A DNA stretch of 64,000 bases from positions 14,305 through 78,304 of the forward strand of contig CAJTQA010000012.1 in NCBI GenBank assembly GCA_910578455.1, in the 5' to 3' direction. The position numbers and the translations under genes are program-made. Below are positions 62,080-64,000 of the stretch, in pieces. Every line of letters starts with the position of its first letter. Position 1 is the stretch's first letter. The DNA is from an uncultured Dorea sp. GTDB taxonomy: Bacteria; Bacillota; Clostridia; Lachnospirales; Lachnospiraceae. The notes below the pieces were generated by a model. That model saw only the letters and a list, made by a program, of their open reading frames with translations. It searched no databases and was not told the DNA's origin.

Positions 62080-63564
62080 ATGGGAAAGAACCGAAGATCT
62101 TCTTTGAACCGCCGGCTGGTGGCAATCTCTGTCACGGTCTTTATCCCGATGCTGACGGTCATGATATATCTCCTTGTGTCGCTGTCAAGTGCAACAGATG
62201 CTTACCGTGAGATTACCCACAATATCGTGTATGCCAACCAGTACACCCAGGATTTTAAGAGCCGCATCGATTACAGCGTATATCTTGCGGTTATAAGCTG
62301 GAAGAGTGTGGAGGAGCTGGGCGACGAGGAGATGATGGTGAACGGATTTATCACGGTGAACCCTTACGAATATATTGACGAGATGGAGGGAGCCTGCGAC
62401 CTGATGTCTGACCGGGCGACAGTCAGCACAAGCCGCAATCAGATCCAGCGGGTGAAAAATACTTTGCGCTCTCTGGAGAAGGGGGTAAAGATTCTGGAGG
62501 AGGGAATCAACGGCGACTGGAAATACCAGGAGAAGATGGATTATTTTGATCAGAATATTAAAAACATGACGACGCTGATACGGGAGGGAATTCAGGATTA
62601 CATCTATCTGGAAACGATGAATTATGAAAATATCCGGCGGCAGCTTGATGAAAAGACGCAGCAGAGCTTTATGCTGTGCGGCGCTGTGTCGGTGATTGCC
62701 ATTTTCATAGCGGTCTATATGACGGCAAAGGCCAACCGCAGCGTGACTGTGCCGATCCGGGAGCTCTGCGATATGACGGAAAAAGTGGCGGGGGGAGATT
62801 TCTCGGTGCGGACGAAGGAAGTGGAATCGGACGAGATTGCCGTATTATCCCGCAGCTTTAACGATATGACAAAGCAGATTGGGTGGTTGGTGGAGGATAT
62901 AAAACGGCAGCAGGAAAATCTTCACATGACCGAGACAAGGCTTTTGCAGGCGCAGATAAACCCTCATTTTCTCTACAACACGCTGGACGCCATTGTCTGG
63001 CTGGCGGAGGCCCATAAGACAGAGGAGGTGGTGCACATGGTGACGGCGCTCTCCAGTTTTTTCAGGACGACGCTGAGCAAGGGGAAAGACTTTATCACCG
63101 TACAGGAGGAAAAATCCCACATTCAAAGCTATCTTGAGATTCAGCAGTTCCGCTATCAGGATATCCTGGACTATGAAATCGACATTGAGGAGGAGCTTTA
63201 TGAGTTCGTGCTGCCTAAGCTGACGCTGCAGCCGCTGGTGGAAAATGCGCTCTATCACGGCATTAAAAATAAAAGAGGGAAAGGCATGATACGGATAAGG
63301 GGCAAAAAGTCAGGAGACGACATGATATTTAAGGTCACAGACGACGGGAAAGGCATGACAGAAGAGGAGCTGAGGGAACTTAAGCAGAATGTGCAGAGGG
63401 TAAAGCAGGACAATAATATCAATAGTTTCGGGCTTACCAACGTCAATCAGAGAATCCGGCACTATTACGGGAGCGGGTACGGACTGGAGTTTGAGAGCCG
63501 GCAGAATGAAGGAACGGAGGTGACGGTAAGGATCAAAACGGAAATAAACCAACCTTTTGTATAA
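62080..63564 (+). CDS. YesM-type sensor histidine kinase
   Basis: 494-residue membrane kinase, the partner of the regulator just upstream. Two transmembrane segments (about 15-36 and 200-217) frame an extracytoplasmic sensor; a HAMP domain follows ('SVTVPIRELCDMTEKVAGGDFSV'). The His_kinase region has H296 in 'QAQINPHFLYNTLDAI'; HATPase_c is at the C-terminus ('PLVENALYHGIKNK' and 'VTDDGKGMTEEE'). A GAGAAAGGAG site precedes the ATG. Its natural downstream target genes may be lost, since an IS lies directly after. Confidence 0.92.
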   Translation: MGKNRRSSLNRRLVAISVTVFIPMLTVMIYLLVSLSSATDAYREITHNIVYANQYTQDFKSRIDYSVYLAVISWKSVEELGDEEMMVNGFITVNPYEYIDEMEGACDLMSDRATVSTSRNQIQRVKNTLRSLEKGVKILEEGINGDWKYQEKMDYFDQNIKNMTTLIREGIQDYIYLETMNYENIRRQLDEKTQQSFMLCGAVSVIAIFIAVYMTAKANRSVTVPIRELCDMTEKVAGGDFSVRTKEVESDEIAVLSRSFNDMTKQIGWLVEDIKRQQENLHMTETRLLQAQINPHFLYNTLDAIVWLAEAHKTEEVVHMVTALSSFFRTTLSKGKDFITVQEEKSHIQSYLEIQQFRYQDILDYEIDIEEELYEFVLPKLTLQPLVENALYHGIKNKRGKGMIRIRGKKSGDDMIFKVTDDGKGMTEEELRELKQNVQRVKQDNNINSFGLTNVNQRIRHYYGSGYGLEFESRQNEGTEVTVRIKTEINQPFV

Positions 63565-63589
63565 AAAAACCAACTTTTTAATTAGTGTC

Positions 63590-64000
63590 TGCTGATTAAG
63601 TTCAGCTAAGCCACGCAAAACTTAATACAGCATATTTTGTGTCAAAAAATTGACACATCCGTAAAAGGGCAGAATGTATCCGCCTCTGAATCTTAAAGAG
63701 GTTCGTCACGAATACAGACAATGCGATTGTGGTCAGCTGGGTCTCTTCCAGCTTGGTCACGATAAGCCCCATGCCATAGCACCGTTTGCTCAGGCTGAAA
63801 ACCCGTTCTACCTCTATCCTGTCTGTATTGTCCTGGTATTCCTGTTTCCTGGTTGTGGCGGAGACTATGGCGGCCGGCCTCCCCAGGCGGGGACCCGACA
63901 GGCGTATCCCATGTCCTTTGCAGTACCTGCGGTTGTCGCGCGTCCTGTATATCTGGTCTGCCAGGACCCTCTCCGGATAGTGCCCGGTACGCTTTTTGAA
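63590..64000 (-). mobile_element. IS element end (partial; right side beyond window)
   Basis: Contains the transposase C-terminus (minus strand) ending at 63602 and its short flank. The outer end of the element near 63580-63600 cannot be fixed because the terminal repeat partner is outside the window. Confidence 0.6.
63602..64000 (-). CDS. IS5/IS1182-type DDE transposase, C-terminal part (3' partial frame, N-terminus outside window)
   Basis: The minus strand is open from the window end to TGA at 63602-63604, about 132 residues. The frame reads 'KRTGHYPERVLADQIYRTRD' first, carrying a catalytic aspartate, and further on 'DRIEVERVFSLSKRCYGMG', where the glutamate fits the DDE acidic residue and the Y-x2-R-like spacing of IS5/IS1182 transposases. 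The remainder, about 50 residues with 'LSVFVTNLFKIQRR', is the usual C-terminal helix. No stop or frameshift interrupts it in the window, so the element may be intact outside. It directly follows the YesM gene. Confidence 0.8.
   Translation of the reverse strand, partial: FKKRTGHYPERVLADQIYRTRDNRRYCKGHGIRLSGPRLGRPAAIVSATTRKQEYQDNTDRIEVERVFSLSKRCYGMGLIVTKLEETQLTTIALSVFVTNLFKIQRRIHSALLRMCQFFDTKYAVLSFAWLS

Noticed and set aside
1..64000. tRNA, rRNA or CRISPR loci
   Set aside because: None could be found by eye; a tRNAscan or CRISPR finder would be decisive.

Overview
The window looks like a chromosomal segment of a spore-forming, anaerobic, low-to-medium GC Firmicute, most likely a Lachnospiraceae member (Clostridium cluster XIVa, Dorea/Blautia-like). 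The support is a spore-protein set (YabP, YabQ, SpoIIE, a CotS-type protein), an oxygen-sensitive class III ribonucleotide reductase, strong Shine-Dalgarno sites, a T-box in front of proS and Bacillus-like order rqcP-yabP-yabQ-divIC-spoIIE-tilS-hpt-ftsH. Species-level identity cannot be read from the sequence alone.

1-10.8 kb: nucleoside uptake and salvage. A BMP-type lipoprotein (5' end cut by the window), an ABC ATPase and two permeases import nucleosides; uridine phosphorylase, DeoC, DeoB and purine nucleoside phosphorylase degrade them. A more AT-rich HD-hydrolase gene with a frameshifted small gene in front sits between deoB and the purine phosphorylase. 10.9-13.4 kb: a sigma factor and a membrane-anchored beta-propeller protein. 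13.4-14.3 kb: a mostly non-coding stretch with a strong promoter, a 29-codon ORF and a hairpin. 14.3-25.6 kb: a TPR/acidic-repeat/P-loop protein, glgB, T-box-controlled proS, cca, a CotS-type gene and a phosphosugar mutase.

25.6-32.7 kb: hup, then the conserved cell division/sporulation/tRNA cluster; SpoIIE here lacks its usual membrane domain. 32.7-40.1 kb: a GH13 enzyme, convergent map, a methyltransferase, an 820-residue surface-type protein, and queT behind a preQ1-I riboswitch. 40.2-45.1 kb: an AT-rich accessory island bounded by Fic-gene debris. It carries a two-gene pair (ParB/DGQHR-like protein plus HEPN-type protein with an Rx4H motif) and a Schlafen-AlbA_2/ATPase regulator. This pair is the best candidate for an undescribed defence or toxin-type system.

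45.3-64 kb: two hybrid histidine kinases, cutC, DUF2871, an ECF sigma/anti-sigma pair with a recognisable autoregulatory promoter, an unrecognised coiled-coil protein, an ArsC/Spx-like protein, a ZIP transporter, glyA, nrdDG with a pair of NrdR boxes, a YesN/YesM two-component pair, and finally the C-terminal part of an IS transposase cut by the window end. No rRNA, tRNA or CRISPR array was found. Domain assignments are from memory of the families; no search was run.
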